From: Roseburia sp.
Lineage (GTDB): Bacteria; Bacillota; Clostridia; Lachnospirales; Lachnospiraceae
Reading direction: 5' to 3'
DNA length: 5,589 nt
NCBI GenBank assembly: GCA_030844625.1
Contig: JAUUNJ010000190.1
Location: 1 to 5,589, forward strand
Positions 5,093 to 5,589 of this stretch are shown piece by piece. Both the position numbers and the translations under genes were made by a program. The notes beneath the pieces were generated by a model. That model saw only the letters and a list, made by a program, of their open reading frames with translations. It searched no databases and had not been told where the DNA came from. Positions within the stretch are counted from its first letter, which is position 1. Each line of letters opens with the position of its first letter.

Positions 5093-5589
5093 CTGCACCA
5101 CCTTCTTCAATTACACTATTCAATGCATTCTGCGCTCTTTCAAGATCATCATCTTCTTTATTAGGATTTGGCAGTTTATCTTTGATTTTTTCGTAATCAA
5201 TATCCAGAGTATCGCAGATATTCTGCATCAAAGTATCATTATCAAACTGGGTGGCAAGCGATAATAGTGTATTAACTATTGTCTGCTGTGTCTGTGCTTC
5301 GGTCAATTCTATCTGTGCATTTTCTTGTGCATTACTCATAATTTCATGCTTAAAATCAAAATATACATTCTTTTGCTGATAATCGGTACCGTTAATTTTA
5401 TTAATTTCATCAATAACTATCTTCAATATCTTACGCAGAAATTGTTTTAACCTTATCTCCAACTTGGAGCATTTCAAATCAAGTAGTGAATAGGCTGCTT
5501 TGATAGCAATATTTGTTGTAGCATTAGTATCTTTAAGTCCAGATGTATTCAAGCCCATTCCAAATCTGTAAATATTCTTTTCATCCAAG
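5085..5589 (-). CDS. Phage portal protein, SPP1 gp6-like (C-terminal part; N-terminus beyond window)
   Basis: The frame enters from the right edge and gives about 167 codons to a TAA. Seen: YRFGMGLNTSGLKDTNATTN (7-26) then IAIKAAYSLLDLKCSKLEIR, a helical segment KQFLRKILKIVIDEINKI, then a glutamine/glutamate-rich stretch (QENAQIELTEAQTQQTIVNT) and an acidic tail. 'A-T-x-x-x-I-x-x-x-x-S-L-L-x-x-K-x-x-x-x-E' followed by 'EIMSNAQENAQ-E' is the usual C-terminal third of SPP1 gp6-type portals (about 450-500 aa). The protein forms the dodecameric ring at the unique vertex for DNA entry and exit. Its stop overlaps the MuF start by 8 nt (or 26 nt with the longer MuF form). No ATG at the edge should be taken as the start; the gene continues upstream. 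Confidence 0.85.
   Translation of the reverse strand, partial: LDEKNIYRFGMGLNTSGLKDTNATTNIAIKAAYSLLDLKCSKLEIRLKQFLRKILKIVIDEINKINGTDYQQKNVYFDFKHEIMSNAQENAQIELTEAQTQQTIVNTLLSLATQFDNDTLMQNICDTLDIDYEKIKDKLPNPNKEDDDLERAQNALNSVIEEGGAVE
5101..5107 (-). promoter_or_regulatory. RBS that decides the MuF start
   Basis: The minus strand reads AAGAAGG, then 8 nt, then TTG at 5090-5092. The longer frame could start at a TTG at 5108-5110, but no purine-rich RBS precedes that codon, and this motif would lie inside the reading frame. The downstream TTG, giving MNKRQKQVIEKQ, is therefore preferred. The site lies in the last codons of the portal gene, consistent with coupled translation. Confidence 0.65.

Noticed and set aside
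5586..5588. TTG at the right edge as the portal start
   Set aside because: The sequence already reads as the middle of a portal C-terminal region and no upstream context is available; the frame is simply cut by the window.

Overview
The window is part of the head-morphogenesis module of a tailed phage or prophage. Every convincing gene is on the minus strand, so the module reads from the right end to the left. Low GC, strong Shine-Dalgarno sites (AAGGAGGA, GGAGGT), tight gene packing and the protein families point to a temperate siphovirus-like element of a Gram-positive anaerobe, most likely a Clostridia/Lachnospiraceae host. This host call is an inference from protein style, since no host gene is visible.

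In transcription order the layout is: (1) the C-terminal part of an SPP1 gp6-like portal, cut by the right edge; (2) a MuF-type minor head protein that overlaps the portal stop, probably starts at a TTG, and carries a C-terminal PBECR-like nuclease (toxin-type) domain; (3) a compact structured RNA element of about 107 nt with a 13-bp closing stem, a GAAA-capped hairpin and two hairpins whose loops are complementary over 6 bases; (4) a strand-specific intrinsic terminator; (5) a monocistronic cargo ('moron') unit with its own promoter, a strong RBS, a small DUF3862/SmpA-like lipoprotein and two consecutive terminators; (6) a gene-free leader rich in direct and inverted repeats; (7) the assembly cassette: Gp20-family scaffold, N4-gp56-type major capsid protein, head-tail connector (gp15/gp6-like), head closure protein (gp16-like) and an HK97 gp10-like tail-completion protein cut by the left edge.

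The structural genes work as one pathway. The portal nucleates the procapsid, scaffold and capsid protein polymerise around it with MuF inside, and the connector, closure and gp10-like proteins make the neck. The unusual part is the break between MuF and scaffold. Instead of continuous genes there are about 820 bp holding a structured RNA, three terminators, a lipoprotein cassette and a repeat-rich leader. The most interesting items are the structured RNA (class not assigned; a HEARO/omega-RNA-like element is a guess), the nuclease-tipped MuF protein without an obvious immunity gene, and the repeat-bearing leader before the scaffold.
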